Position numbers and translations under genes: made by a program. The notes beneath the pieces were generated by a model that was not told the origin of the DNA, did not search any database, and saw nothing but the letters and a program-made list of their open reading frames with translations. Positions 50,366 through 59,614 of a stretch of DNA of 64,000 bases are shown here, in pieces (position 1 is the first letter of the stretch; each line of letters opens with the position of its first letter). The DNA comes from Salinispirillum sp. LH 10-3-1. Its GTDB lineage: Bacteria; Pseudomonadota; Gammaproteobacteria; Pseudomonadales; Natronospirillaceae. The stretch covers positions 1,736,001-1,800,000 of the forward strand of contig NZ_CP101717.1 of NCBI RefSeq assembly GCF_030643825.1, in the 5' to 3' direction.

Positions 50366-51244
50366 ATGGGACTTTTGCAACGTATCCTGCATCGGGTGGA
50401 AAACTGGCTTACTAAAGAGCATGAAGACAGAAGTTTTCCGATGAGCGATTTTGAGCGCCTGCGCCATGAAATCAAGCCTGGCGACGTTCTGCTGGTGGAA
50501 GGAAAGTCCCGTGTGGCGGACGTCATCAAAACCATCACACAAAGTCGTTGGTCGCATGCCGCACTCTACATTGGCCGGCTGCACGACATTGAAGATCCGC
50601 GCATGCGTGAACGCGTTAGAACTTTTTTCGATGGACAACCGGATATTCAATTGATCGCCGAGAGTCAGCTCGGCTTGGGAACGGTGATTCGTCCGCTCTA
50701 CGTCTATGACAAGCGGCATCTGCGTATCTGCCGCCCACGTGATCTGCGTTATAAGGACGGGCAGCAAGTGATTTCCTACGCCGTGCAGCGCCTAGGTACT
50801 GAATACAACGTGCGGCAGATATTCGATCTGGCACGTTTCTATCTGCCTTGGAGCATCCTGCCTCGCCGCCTGCAATCCAGTTTGTTTGAATGGCAACCAG
50901 GCGGTCACACACGCACAGTGTGTTCAACCATGATTGCCGAGGCTTTTGCGTCCATTAACTACCCTATCCTGCCTCTCATTAAGCGAGGTGATGGTAATAC
51001 TGTGCGCTTGTTTCAACGCAATCCGTTACTCAATGTGCCATCGGACTTTGACTATTCACCCTATTTCGACATCATCAAATATCCGTTTTTTGCTTTCTCA
51101 AACGAAGAGCATCCAGCATATCGGATGATGCCTTGGGAGGGCCACGTCAGTTTATCAGATGATGAAAAACATCTATATGTAGATGTGGACTGGAAAGCAC
51201 ATGAGAGTGCACGAAAAGGGCCGTCTCGACGGCCTGAAAGCTAA
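50366..51244 (+). CDS. YiiX-like cysteine hydrolase (NlpC/P60-related)
   Basis: This 292-residue protein has the PF05708-type fold (YiiX/YebB). The early IKPGDVLLVEG stretch is followed by catalytic His64 in SRWSHAALYIG, and the nucleophile Cys186 sits in TVCSTMIAEAF, a permuted NlpC/P60 order. The substrate is unknown. No signal peptide or lipoprotein box is seen, so it probably acts in the cytoplasm or at the membrane. The last 30 bases contain a hairpin that could end the convergent thioredoxin-like gene. Confidence 0.8.
   Translation: MGLLQRILHRVENWLTKEHEDRSFPMSDFERLRHEIKPGDVLLVEGKSRVADVIKTITQSRWSHAALYIGRLHDIEDPRMRERVRTFFDGQPDIQLIAESQLGLGTVIRPLYVYDKRHLRICRPRDLRYKDGQQVISYAVQRLGTEYNVRQIFDLARFYLPWSILPRRLQSSLFEWQPGGHTRTVCSTMIAEAFASINYPILPLIKRGDGNTVRLFQRNPLLNVPSDFDYSPYFDIIKYPFFAFSNEEHPAYRMMPWEGHVSLSDDEKHLYVDVDWKAHESARKGPSRRPES
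51214..51234 (-). terminator. intrinsic terminator for the thioredoxin-like gene, inside the YiiX-like coding end
   Basis: GGCCGTC and GACGGCC form a perfect 7-bp stem with a 2-nt loop (51219-51234). Read on the minus strand it is followed by CTTTTC. It lies 33 bases past the stop of the minus-strand gene and within the 3' end of the plus-strand gene. Confidence 0.5.
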
Positions 51245-51266
51245 ACGCATAAAACAACGACTGAGA

Positions 51267-51743
51267 TCAACCCGAAACCAATAGCTCAAAGCTCTCTCGC
51301 AAGTCAGCTGAAGATTGAACACCCGTTACGGTGGTCACGTGCCGACCGTTGCCATCAAAGTACAACAGAGTTGTTTGGCCTCCATTGTAGCGTTGTGCAA
51401 ATGCCTGCCCCGAGGGTACGTTCAAATTCACGATGCGGAACTGCAGTTCGTCGCCGAAGCTGCGCATGGCCGCTTTAGCGTTTTTGTCCAACTGACGGCA
51501 CGTGACGCAATTCTGATCGAACAGTTGCACGACGGTAGGCGTGCCGTTACCAACCACACTGATATCGCGCATATCGGCGTGCTGGGCTTGATAAAACCAC
51601 GCTACACCACCAATCCCAGCGATCACCACCAAGGTTATCCCCCAGCCGCGCAACCGTCGCAGGTGCTGCTTCAGAGTGCGTTTCTTGGGGCCCATGGCCT
51701 GTTTCTTATTTTTTACTGCCGTATGCTTTCGTTTACTGCTCAT
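51267..51743 (-). CDS. membrane-anchored thioredoxin-like protein
   Basis: This 158-residue protein has a very basic N-terminus (KRKHTAVKNKKQ and KKRTLKQHLRRLRG), one membrane helix (about 35-51) and a thioredoxin-like domain. The active site is CVTC at residues 79-82, after TPTVVQLFDQN, and TTLLYFDGNGRHV follows later in the fold. The positive-inside rule places the thioredoxin domain in the periplasm. The partner is unknown. It does not resemble DsbE or TlpA by active-site flanks. Confidence 0.72.
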   Translation of the reverse strand: MSSKRKHTAVKNKKQAMGPKKRTLKQHLRRLRGWGITLVVIAGIGGVAWFYQAQHADMRDISVVGNGTPTVVQLFDQNCVTCRQLDKNAKAAMRSFGDELQFRIVNLNVPSGQAFAQRYNGGQTTLLYFDGNGRHVTTVTGVQSSADLRESFELLVSG

Positions 51744-51813
51744 GGGTGCTCGCTTTGTTCATCAGGATAGTCGGACGCACTCAGCAGGGTAACCTAAAGA
51801 GTGCCATTAGTGT

Positions 51814-52551
51814 TCATCTAAGGAAGCCAGAGCGCCATGCTATTGATTCAGGACTGCCTAGCTCTTCTACCGCAAGTTGCCGCCACTCACCCGGGGCCAA
51901 TGTTGCATCCAGTTCAACATCACCCACGGCAGAGCGGTGCAAAGTCTGAACCGCATTACGAAACCGGCCAAACATGCGCTTAATTTGATGATACTTGCCT
52001 TCCGTTAGGATGACCTCGGCGGTGTACTCCGATGTTAGCACCAGCGTAGCGGGCGCTGTGGTAAGGTCTTCGTAGGCAAAATAAACACCGTCAGAGAACG
52101 CTTTTACATAATCATCAGTCAGAGGCTTCTCCAGCATAACCTCATATCGTTTTGGCACCTTGGATTCTGGCGCTGTAAGGTAGCGTGACCATCGACTGTC
52201 GTTGGTCAGCAAAACCAAGCCTGACGTATTCAGGTCAAGCCGCCCGACGATGTGTAGTTCATGTTTACGAGGGTGATCAATCAGCTCCAAAACGGTTTTA
52301 TGATGACGGTCTATGGTGGCACAGACAACCCCTACAGGCTTATGCAGCATCAAATAGATGGGCGTTTGTTGTTGCAGCACTCGGCCTTCGCAGGTAATGC
52401 AGTCAAACTCATGGATGAGTCGTTGGCCGTCTCGCTCAATCACCCCGTTCACTGTTACCTGACCGCTGGCTAGCAGCAGTTTGACCGACCTCAGAGGATG
52501 CTGGCAGGTTTTGGCGATATAACGGTCAAGGCGACCGCGTTTTGATTTCAT
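51814..52551 (-). CDS. rsuA: 16S rRNA pseudouridine synthase RsuA family
   Basis: This 245-residue protein has an N-terminal S4 domain (RLDRYIAKTCQHPLRS to about residue 60) and a catalytic domain with GRLDLNTSGLVLLTND, where the Asp acts. GKYHQIKRMFGRF follows. RsuA modifies U516 of 16S rRNA in E. coli. The ATG at 52551 overlaps the stop of the upstream PLP-enzyme gene as ATGA, which is the last step of a coupled cluster. The exact target could be another rRNA uridine. Confidence 0.85.
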   Translation of the reverse strand: MKSKRGRLDRYIAKTCQHPLRSVKLLLASGQVTVNGVIERDGQRLIHEFDCITCEGRVLQQQTPIYLMLHKPVGVVCATIDRHHKTVLELIDHPRKHELHIVGRLDLNTSGLVLLTNDSRWSRYLTAPESKVPKRYEVMLEKPLTDDYVKAFSDGVYFAYEDLTTAPATLVLTSEYTAEVILTEGKYHQIKRMFGRFRNAVQTLHRSAVGDVELDATLAPGEWRQLAVEELGSPESIAWRSGFLR

Positions 52552-53672
52552 GCGAGTGGCGGCAATGTCGGCCATTGCTCGCTGATCTGCCCGTCGCGAT
52601 ACACCCAAATACAGGGAAAATGACTGATCAACGCTTCCGATTGCGTGGGTCGCAAGACCACATGACTCGGTGTTGTGGCACCGCGAGGCAAGGTAAACCC
52701 CTGTTGGTTAGACGATGGCCCGTAGAATGGACTGTTGTTCAAACCGAAAGGCCAAACGGGCTTCGCCAGCCAGTTACCACCGTAGATAAAGGCAATGTCC
52801 GGGGCGATGATATGCAGTCGACGCAACCCTTTAGACAGCCGGGGAAACCCTGGCAAGCCATGCGGGTGCACCTTCAATACAGGCGTTACAACGAATAAAG
52901 CAGGCTTCAGCACCTGGTTGCAAGACTGATCAAAGTGCGACGGTTTTACCACCGCCGAACCTATGGTTAGGTCGTTACCTGGCCCCTCTTTGGGCAGCAT
53001 CAACGCCGTCATTGACCCACCCGTATTGATGATCTGCCGTGCTTCCATTGGCAACTGGTCAACAAAGGCCTGCAGTCGCGCCTGAGCTTCACGCTGGGCA
53101 CGCGCACCGCGCCCCAGAAGGCTCGGTAAGGCGTTAACGTGCGCCTCATACCCCATCACCCCCGCCACAGTCAGCGCACCCGTGTTGGACGCAGCACGCG
53201 CCAATGCCGACGGGTCGGCAAAGCCGCCGCGCCCCAGGCCAATATCGATTTCAAAAGCAACACGTAAGGGAGGACCGCTGTCAGCCAGGGCCCGATACTC
53301 GGCCAGTCGCTGTTCGCTGTCGATCAACCAGGTAACTTGAGCAGCCTGCGAGCACGAGCTTAGAAACCGCTGCACTTCACCGACGGGCATTGGCTTACCC
53401 ATCAAGACGTCCAAGTGCGGAAAACGGGCCAGCACCTGTTGCGTCATCGGCAAGTGAAAGGACATGATTGCTTGCGTGTGCAAACCCGCCAGCACACGAT
53501 CCAGCAAGTCCAATGACGGCAGTGACTTGTCGGCTATTCGCCGGTGATAGCCGGTGGGTAAATGGTCGTTCAGATACGTCAGGTTATGCTGAAAGGCTTG
53601 CCAATCGAGCACCAGCGCCGGGCGCTCTACTCCGTGTTTTTTTAACGCTGCGCCCAGAGCCGAGACACTCAT
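52548..53672 (-). CDS. D-threonine-aldolase-like PLP enzyme (DSD1/alanine-racemase fold)
   Basis: This 374-residue protein has a fold-type III barrel (PF01168-like) with the PLP lysine probably Lys49 in RRIADKSLPS. EIDIGLGRGG and the phosphate loop NTGGSMTAL follow. The C-terminal SHFPCIWVYRDGQIS resembles the metal-binding His-x2-Cys tail of D-threonine aldolase and D-serine dehydratase. The substrate is not clear. It overlaps both neighbours by 4 nt. Confidence 0.78.
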   Translation of the reverse strand: MSVSALGAALKKHGVERPALVLDWQAFQHNLTYLNDHLPTGYHRRIADKSLPSLDLLDRVLAGLHTQAIMSFHLPMTQQVLARFPHLDVLMGKPMPVGEVQRFLSSCSQAAQVTWLIDSEQRLAEYRALADSGPPLRVAFEIDIGLGRGGFADPSALARAASNTGALTVAGVMGYEAHVNALPSLLGRGARAQREAQARLQAFVDQLPMEARQIINTGGSMTALMLPKEGPGNDLTIGSAVVKPSHFDQSCNQVLKPALFVVTPVLKVHPHGLPGFPRLSKGLRRLHIIAPDIAFIYGGNWLAKPVWPFGLNNSPFYGPSSNQQGFTLPRGATTPSHVVLRPTQSEALISHFPCIWVYRDGQISEQWPTLPPLA

Positions 53673-54946
53673 AAATCCAACAAGCGTTTAATGTAAGGTG
53701 AATTGAAGACGCCTTCTGGGTCGAGTTCACGCCGTACCGCTACAGCCTCGTCAAATTTTGGGTACAGAGCGCGCAGCTCTCTGGCCGTCAGCGTATGCGC
53801 CTTACCCCAATGAGGTCGCCCCTGATAGCGCGCAAAGATAGGCTCTACTGCTGCCATTAATGCGGCGAAGGGTTTACCCGCTTCGTGATGCACGGCGATG
53901 GACACTGAATCACGCCGATAGAAAGGCGAGAGAAACAGCTCATCGGCCTGAACGGTGCGAATCTCTAGCGGAAAATACACCTTCGGAAAATGGCGCTCCA
54001 TGCACGCTATCACTTCGCGCAAAGCCTGAGGGGCCAGCTCGGCGGGCAGATGATACTCCGTCTCATTAAAGCGGATGCGGTCGCGATCGCTGGCAAAGGC
54101 TTGAAACCAATCGGCCACAAAATGTTCAGCACTGTGATCACGCAGTGCATACGCCAATACCTTGCGGCGCAGTGCAGGCGCCCAGCTCAGCAACCGAGCG
54201 GCCCAGCGCAGTTGCACCAAGCCGTCTTGATCAGTATCCGGCGGCCGCACCGTACAGGGTTTATCCGTTACATCACTGGCTAGCCCCAGCGCCTGGCCGG
54301 AATGCGTTATATAAAAAAACTCAACATGCCGCGCGGCGGCCATCTGCGCCGGGAAATCGGCCAACAAATCATCAATGTCCATTTGAAAGCGACGCTTAGC
54401 CAGACGATAATGCGGCACCGTGCGCAACACAACTTCGCTCAAAATGCCGCCGGTGCCCAACCCGACTGCCATAGCGCGAAAGAGTGTGTCGTCTTGGGAC
54501 CTATTGATAACCCGGCGTTGCCCCTGCCCGTCAACCAACACCATTTCCTCAATCATCGCGGAATAGCACGGCAATTCTTGCCCGGTCCCGTGTGTGGCGG
54601 TTGCCAAAGCGCCGGCCAGCGTTTGGGCGTCGATGTCGCCCATGTTGTCGAGCGCCATACCCAAGGCATTTAACTGGGGTGTCAGATTATGCAACTGCAC
54701 CCCGGCGCCGATGCGCGCTAACAGCGGATCACGAGATTCTACGTCGACCTTGTTCAAGTCGGTCAAGTGCAGATGCACGCCACCTTCCAGTTGCAATAAT
54801 GGCGAGAACGAATGCCCTGCCCCACACGCTCGAATGGGTCGAGGAGATTGCCGAACAGTATCAACGAGCTGTTGCTCATTGTGGATATGGACGCTTGCAA
54901 AGGGGTTAGCTTGAACACCACCGGACCAGTTCTGCCAGAGAGTCAT
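53669..54946 (-). CDS. FAD-linked D-arabinono-1,4-lactone oxidase-type protein
   Basis: This 425-residue protein has a PCMH-type FAD domain with RACGAGHSFSPL; His45 is the likely covalent flavin site. An ALO substrate domain with the HWGK motif (RPHWGKAHTL) is at the C-terminus. Family members oxidise sugar lactones or alditols. The ATG at 54946 with GAGG upstream is preferred because the longer frame (to 55021) runs into alaX. It overlaps the PLP-enzyme gene by 4 nt and follows alaX by 10 nt. Confidence 0.82.
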   Translation of the reverse strand: MTLWQNWSGGVQANPFASVHIHNEQQLVDTVRQSPRPIRACGAGHSFSPLLQLEGGVHLHLTDLNKVDVESRDPLLARIGAGVQLHNLTPQLNALGMALDNMGDIDAQTLAGALATATHGTGQELPCYSAMIEEMVLVDGQGQRRVINRSQDDTLFRAMAVGLGTGGILSEVVLRTVPHYRLAKRRFQMDIDDLLADFPAQMAAARHVEFFYITHSGQALGLASDVTDKPCTVRPPDTDQDGLVQLRWAARLLSWAPALRRKVLAYALRDHSAEHFVADWFQAFASDRDRIRFNETEYHLPAELAPQALREVIACMERHFPKVYFPLEIRTVQADELFLSPFYRRDSVSIAVHHEAGKPFAALMAAVEPIFARYQGRPHWGKAHTLTARELRALYPKFDEAVAVRRELDPEGVFNSPYIKRLLDL

Positions 54947-54956
54947 TCCGAGATCC

Positions 54957-55658
54957 TCAGTCCACCAGTTCGATGTTAATGCGTTTGTTCTGCTTGCCCT
55001 TACTCTTAATGCTGGGCACACGCACCTGACCTACTTCACTGATATTTTTTAAGTGTGTGCCGCCACAAGGTTGATAGTCCAGCCCAGCAATACGCACCAT
55101 GCGTATGTCGCCATGGCCTCTCGGTGGCTGAACGCTCATGGTACGCACGAGGTCAGGCCGTTCATCCAAGATGCTTTCAGGTAACCATTCCGTGGTCACA
55201 TCAGCACCTTGTTGAATGATGGCGTTGAGCTGATCTTCTAACTCTTGTTTGTCCAACGGACTGGTAAGATCAAACTCGGCACGACTGAGATCAGCACCGA
55301 CATTCCCACCGGTTACGGGGTCCTTGATGATATGGCACAACAAATGAAGGCAGGTATGCATGCGCATATGCCGATAGCGACGCGCCCAGTTGAGCGTGAC
55401 GGTGACCGGAGTGCCTATATCCAAAACCAGAGCATCCGCTAAGTGATGTTCAATCCGGCTTCGGTCTTTGGAATATCGTGTGTCGACGATTTCAATGGTT
55501 TGGCCATTGACTGTGAGGTAGCCAGTATCGCCTGGTTGTCCACCGCCGTGGGGATAGAACAGCGTGTCGGACAGCACCAAGCGGTTTTCGTCGGCGCTGA
55601 CCACACTGCTCGTAAGATCAGTCTGGTAGGCGTCGCGGTAGAACTGATGAGGTTGCAT
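54957..55658 (-). CDS. alaX: alanyl-tRNA editing protein AlaX
   Basis: This 233-residue free-standing editing domain hydrolyses Ser-tRNA-Ala and Gly-tRNA-Ala. Zinc ligands are the HTCLH motif and CGGTH in DYQPCGGTHLKNI. The N-terminal beta-barrel part (YPHGGGQPGDTG) marks it as the medium AlaX type. It heads the cluster alaX, lactone oxidase, PLP enzyme and rsuA, with gaps or overlaps of at most 10 nt. Confidence 0.9.
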   Translation of the reverse strand: MQPHQFYRDAYQTDLTSSVVSADENRLVLSDTLFYPHGGGQPGDTGYLTVNGQTIEIVDTRYSKDRSRIEHHLADALVLDIGTPVTVTLNWARRYRHMRMHTCLHLLCHIIKDPVTGGNVGADLSRAEFDLTSPLDKQELEDQLNAIIQQGADVTTEWLPESILDERPDLVRTMSVQPPRGHGDIRMVRIAGLDYQPCGGTHLKNISEVGQVRVPSIKSKGKQNKRINIELVD

Positions 55659-55759
55659 AGCGATTTCCTGTGCCGTGAATCTAGGGTTTTTTCAGTGTAA
55701 TACCCCAAACATGCTGTGCAAGGAATTCTTTAATACGGTGACAATTCTTGGCGAGGCCA

Positions 55760-56098
55760 CTACATGGTGTGTGTGGGCCGGTCGGAATTCATGGCGCCCG
55801 CCAAATAGGTTTCTATCTTGTCTTTGGCCAGTTCACTTTTGCCGTCAAACTGCACACCGATGCCGGTTGCACGATTACCTTGGGCCCCTTTCGGGGTGAT
55901 CCAGACAACCTTACCCGTCACCGGGATTTTTTCGGGTTCATCCATAAGGTTGAGCAGCAAAAATACATCGTCACCCAATTTAAACTGCTTATTGGTGGCA
56001 ATGAACAGACCGCCCCCTTTCACCCAAGGCATATAAGCAGCATAGAGCACCGCCTTGTCTTTCATCGTGACTTGCAGAATACCACTACCAGGAACCAT
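55760..56098 (-). CDS. PilZ domain protein
   Basis: This 112-residue protein has the PilZ fold: YMPWVKGGGLFIAT, DDVFLLLNLMDEPEKIPVTG and WITPKGAQGNRATGIGVQF. The Arg-rich N-terminal c-di-GMP-binding motif (RxxxR) is absent, as in Pseudomonas PilZ itself, which acts in type IV pilus function. It is the last gene of the fatty-acid operon, 17 nt after holB, the usual site for PilZ in this group. Confidence 0.9.
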   Translation of the reverse strand: MVPGSGILQVTMKDKAVLYAAYMPWVKGGGLFIATNKQFKLGDDVFLLLNLMDEPEKIPVTGKVVWITPKGAQGNRATGIGVQFDGKSELAKDKIETYLAGAMNSDRPTHTM

Positions 56099-56115
56099 CA
56101 GCGCTCTCCTACTGC

Positions 56116-57105
56116 TCAGCCATTTCTTTTAACGATGGCCGGAATCCTAAGCCAGAACGACTCCAACAGCAATTGCCAGTTGAGATTGTTGTCCCCTTGT
56201 GCGGACTGCATCACGTCCTGCAAAGCATCATAGAGGCGTACCCAGGTGCGAGCATCCGGGAACTGCTGCGCCAGCTCCGTCATGTCGTCCCTATAGTCAA
56301 GGTTAACGACCCACTGTACGGACCCGGTTTGCACCACGCGGATTATGTCACCCACCCACGACAGCCAAGCACGCAACAGCACCTCGCTGTCGGTACTGAC
56401 CAAAGAATCAAGCGCACCGGTCGATACACTGGGAGAGCGCACCTGATGCCGTAAAGCATCGAGCCAAGGGCGCCGGGCTGCCAAGTAACCTTCATTGAAG
56501 GCGGTCAGGGCAGCACAGGGTTCATAGCGATGCAAGGACAGCAACAGGCCGGCGTCGTCGCTGGGTACGCCCTGACCTTCCAACCACGCCAATGCTTCTT
56601 CCGCTGCTGGCGGTTTAAAAGCCAGCTTTTGCACCCGGCTGCGGATGGTCGGCAACATGCCGCTGGCGTCTTCTGCCTGCAACAAGATGAGTGTTCCGCT
56701 GGGTGGCTCTTCCAGTACTTTCAACAAGGCGTTGGCAGAGGCCGTGTTCATGCGCTCAGCGGCCTCCAGCACGATAACCTTGCGCTGGCCCAACTGCGCC
56801 GTACCTTGGGCAAACAGCACCAACTGCCGTACGGCATCGACCTTGATCTGCATGGCCTTGCCTTCTGGCTGCAAACGCAATTGATCAGGATGGTTGCCTG
56901 CTTTGTGTAAAACACAAGATTGGCATTGACCGCAAGGCCGCTGACCGGCGTGCGTACAGAGTGCGTAGGCTTCAAACCAGCCCAGCAGTTGTTCCATGCC
57001 AATACCGGTACCGCCAGCCACCAATAACGCGTGAGGCAAGCGCGCCTGTGCATCCAACGAGCGGACCGTTTCAGCAGCTGGACGTAACCAAGGTAAAAGT
57101 GCCAT
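56116..57105 (-). CDS. holB: DNA polymerase III subunit delta prime
   Basis: This 329-residue clamp-loader subunit has a degenerate P-loop GGTGIGMEQLL, without the catalytic lysine, as is normal for delta prime. The zinc module is CTHAGQRPCGQCQSCVLH. Sensor stretches include NALLKVLEEPPSGTLILL. It overlaps tmk by one base (TGATG). Confidence 0.94.
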   Translation of the reverse strand: MALLPWLRPAAETVRSLDAQARLPHALLVAGGTGIGMEQLLGWFEAYALCTHAGQRPCGQCQSCVLHKAGNHPDQLRLQPEGKAMQIKVDAVRQLVLFAQGTAQLGQRKVIVLEAAERMNTASANALLKVLEEPPSGTLILLQAEDASGMLPTIRSRVQKLAFKPPAAEEALAWLEGQGVPSDDAGLLLSLHRYEPCAALTAFNEGYLAARRPWLDALRHQVRSPSVSTGALDSLVSTDSEVLLRAWLSWVGDIIRVVQTGSVQWVVNLDYRDDMTELAQQFPDARTWVRLYDALQDVMQSAQGDNNLNWQLLLESFWLRIPAIVKRNG

Positions 57106-57725
57106 CAGGTCAGCCGTTCCAAACCTGCGGCAATCTCTCGCTGCACTGCCTCAAGTGATTGCGTGGCGTCTATGACCAAATAACGATCAGGACTTGCAGC
57201 AGCGCGATCCAGATAAACATCACGTGCACGCGTAAAGAAGCTGAGGCGCTCAGACTCGAAACGATCCAGTTCACCGCGCGCCGTTGCACGTTGCAATCCG
57301 ACTTCTGCCGGGGCATCCAACAAGATGGTCAAATCTGGCTTCAAGCCTTGTTGCACCAATGCTTCCAATTGAGCAATTTGCTCCAGGGGCATGCCACGTC
57401 CGGCGCCTTGATAGGCGAAGGTAGAATCGGTAAAGCGATCCGTCACCACCCATAAACCATCTTCTAAACTCGGGCGAATCTTGGTGTTTAGGTGCTGCGC
57501 TCGGGCAGCAAATACCAGCAACAGTTCACACATGGCGTCCACGGGTTCCGGGCGTTTACTGAGCAGTAAACCTCGGACCTCCTCGGCAATCGGAGTCCCA
57601 CCCGGTTCACGCGTAACAACATGAGCGATGTTGTTGCGAAACAGCCAATCGGTTATGAATGCCAAATTCGTCGACTTGCCTACCCCCTCTAAACCCTCTA
57701 TACAGACAAACTTGCCAGTACTCAT
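57105..57725 (-). CDS. tmk: thymidylate kinase
   Basis: This 206-residue kinase phosphorylates dTMP. The P-loop is EGLEGVGKSTN. TREPGGTPIAEEVR and DRFTDSTFAYQGAGRG are the DRY-type and substrate motifs, and the lid region shows RATARGELDRFE, of the E. coli type. It overlaps mltG by 4 nt and holB by one base. Confidence 0.96.
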   Translation of the reverse strand: MSTGKFVCIEGLEGVGKSTNLAFITDWLFRNNIAHVVTREPGGTPIAEEVRGLLLSKRPEPVDAMCELLLVFAARAQHLNTKIRPSLEDGLWVVTDRFTDSTFAYQGAGRGMPLEQIAQLEALVQQGLKPDLTILLDAPAEVGLQRATARGELDRFESERLSFFTRARDVYLDRAAASPDRYLVIDATQSLEAVQREIAAGLERLT

Positions 57726-58771
57726 TCGGTAGACTCCGGTGGCGCAGGTGGTGGGGTTGAACGATAGTCACTGGCCCGACGCAGTTGGTAGCGACGCACG
57801 GCGGCTAGGTGGTCACTGTAGTTGTCAGAAAACTGATGGGTACCATCACCTCTGGCAACAAAGAATAAACTGGTACCCGGCTCCGGATTTAATGCAGCAC
57901 GTATCGAATCGGTACCGGGCATGGCGATGGGCGTTGGTGGAAATCCCGACACCCGATACGTGTTGTATGGGGTCGTCGTATTCAGATGGCGCCGCGTCAG
58001 GTTGCCACGGAATTCATCTCCCAGACCATAAATTACCGTTGGATCAGTCTCCAAACGCATACCCAAATTGGTTCGTCGAGTGAAAACACCGGCAATCTCC
58101 CCTCTCTCCCATGATGCGCCGGTTTCTTTTTCGACAATCGATGCCAGAATCAATGCTTCATAAGGGGTTTTCACCACGGCTTTATCCGAACGATTTTCCC
58201 ATTCTTCGGCGAGTACACGCACCATTTTGTCTCGCGCCTGACGAAGAATGCTGACATCCGTAGCACCGCGCTGATAAGAGTAAGTGTCAGGATACAGAAG
58301 ACCTTCCGGCAATACATAATCCAGTTCAAGTACTTGCGCGACTTCTTCTTCACTGAGCTCCATGATGGTGTGCTGGATATTGTCTAACTGCGCAAGCGCT
58401 TCACGCCAATCACGAAAGCGCCAGCCTTCAATAAAGGTGACCTGATATTGCACAGTGCGACCGCTTTGCAACAAAGCCAGCAGGTCTGGCAGTGAAATAC
58501 TGGGCGGAACCTCATATTCTCCAGCCCGTAATGCCGTTTGCTGGCTTAAACGAGCATAATAGTAGAGGAAATCAGCGTCCGCCCACACGCCTTCAGCCGC
58601 CAATTGATTGGCCACCGCACGCACACTGCTGCCACGCTGCACTTCAAAAACAACCGTATCAGCGTTCAGAGTCGGCGATTTATAAATTGAATACAGCCAA
58701 CCCGACCCACCAGCGATCACTACGGTTAAGAGCACGGTACCTATTGCGAACCAACGTTTAAGAGTTTTCAT
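57722..58771 (-). CDS. mltG: endolytic murein transglycosylase MltG
   Basis: This 349-residue YceG-family enzyme has a membrane anchor at about residues 8-30, a LysM-like domain (about 40-110) and a catalytic domain with the Glu in LASIVEKETGASWERG. The family stretches TDPTVIYGLG and NTYRVSGFPPTPIAMPG are seen. It cleaves nascent peptidoglycan strands and may set glycan length. It overlaps pabC by 14 nt and tmk by 4 nt; the last 20 residues are Pro- and Ser-rich. Confidence 0.96.
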   Translation of the reverse strand: MKTLKRWFAIGTVLLTVVIAGGSGWLYSIYKSPTLNADTVVFEVQRGSSVRAVANQLAAEGVWADADFLYYYARLSQQTALRAGEYEVPPSISLPDLLALLQSGRTVQYQVTFIEGWRFRDWREALAQLDNIQHTIMELSEEEVAQVLELDYVLPEGLLYPDTYSYQRGATDVSILRQARDKMVRVLAEEWENRSDKAVVKTPYEALILASIVEKETGASWERGEIAGVFTRRTNLGMRLETDPTVIYGLGDEFRGNLTRRHLNTTTPYNTYRVSGFPPTPIAMPGTDSIRAALNPEPGTSLFFVARGDGTHQFSDNYSDHLAAVRRYQLRRASDYRSTPPPAPPESTE

Positions 58772-59576
58772 AAAAAAGATCAGTTACCACTTGTTCAAGC
58801 TGCTTGATAATCGGCAAGCCTATATTGTAGCGGGTTGGGCCTATTGCAGTAACCACCTGAACACCACGTACGGCATTACACAGCCATACAGCGTCCGCGG
58901 CTTGCAAGCTATCCGGTCGAAAATCGCCAGTTATTACAGGCCGCCCCAGCTTGCGCCAATGCGCTATAAGCCAAGCACGGAAGGTACCTTCCACGCCCCA
59001 TTGAGACAGGTCAGGCGTATAGAGAATGCCCTGACGGTAAAAGAAAAGATTGCTACTCAGGCCTTCACGTAGAAAACCATTATGGTCACAGCGTAAAAGA
59101 ACTTGGCCTTGAGCACGATCGGCTGCCAACACCTGGTCCAACCGACTGGAGAACTTACCCGGCTGCCCCGCATTAAATGGCATTGACTGGGTATCAAAAA
59201 TGGCGTCTTGCACCACTGAGAAAACCGCAGAAGGCGCACTGGAAACCTGCCACAAGCTGCTCAGTTCGCCCATTTGCGTGGCGTAGCCTCGTTCATCTTG
59301 CGTATGGGATAATTGAAACCTAACGACTTGTTGATCGCCTGGCATCAGAACAGCCGTAACGACTTCCAATTCATTCAAGAACAGAGATTCAACAAGATCG
59401 GGGTTATAGCCAAGATCGGCCGCCCCCCGACGCAAACGTTTGAGGTGCCATGGCAGTAGCGGAATACCGCCCTGCCAGCGCATGGTCTCAAAAAGCCCTT
59501 GCCCCAACAGCTCTGCGCGCGTGACGATACCGGCGTTCACAGGCTTACCGTCGATAAAGCGCAAAATGCGGGGCAT
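58758..59576 (-). CDS. pabC: aminodeoxychorismate lyase
   Basis: This 272-residue PLP enzyme of fold type IV makes p-aminobenzoate and pyruvate from 4-amino-4-deoxychorismate for folate synthesis. The PLP lysine is in GKFSSRLDQVLAADRA. GFLREGLSSNLFF and the YTPDLSQWGVEGTFR tail are family features. The ATG at 59576 has GGAGAG upstream; a frame to 59591 exists. Its place between fabF and mltG is standard. Confidence 0.92.
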   Translation of the reverse strand: MPRILRFIDGKPVNAGIVTRAELLGQGLFETMRWQGGIPLLPWHLKRLRRGAADLGYNPDLVESLFLNELEVVTAVLMPGDQQVVRFQLSHTQDERGYATQMGELSSLWQVSSAPSAVFSVVQDAIFDTQSMPFNAGQPGKFSSRLDQVLAADRAQGQVLLRCDHNGFLREGLSSNLFFYRQGILYTPDLSQWGVEGTFRAWLIAHWRKLGRPVITGDFRPDSLQAADAVWLCNAVRGVQVVTAIGPTRYNIGLPIIKQLEQVVTDLFYENS

Positions 59577-59614
59577 AGACTCTCCACTCATAGCCGTGAC
59601 CGAAGACGGCGGGC

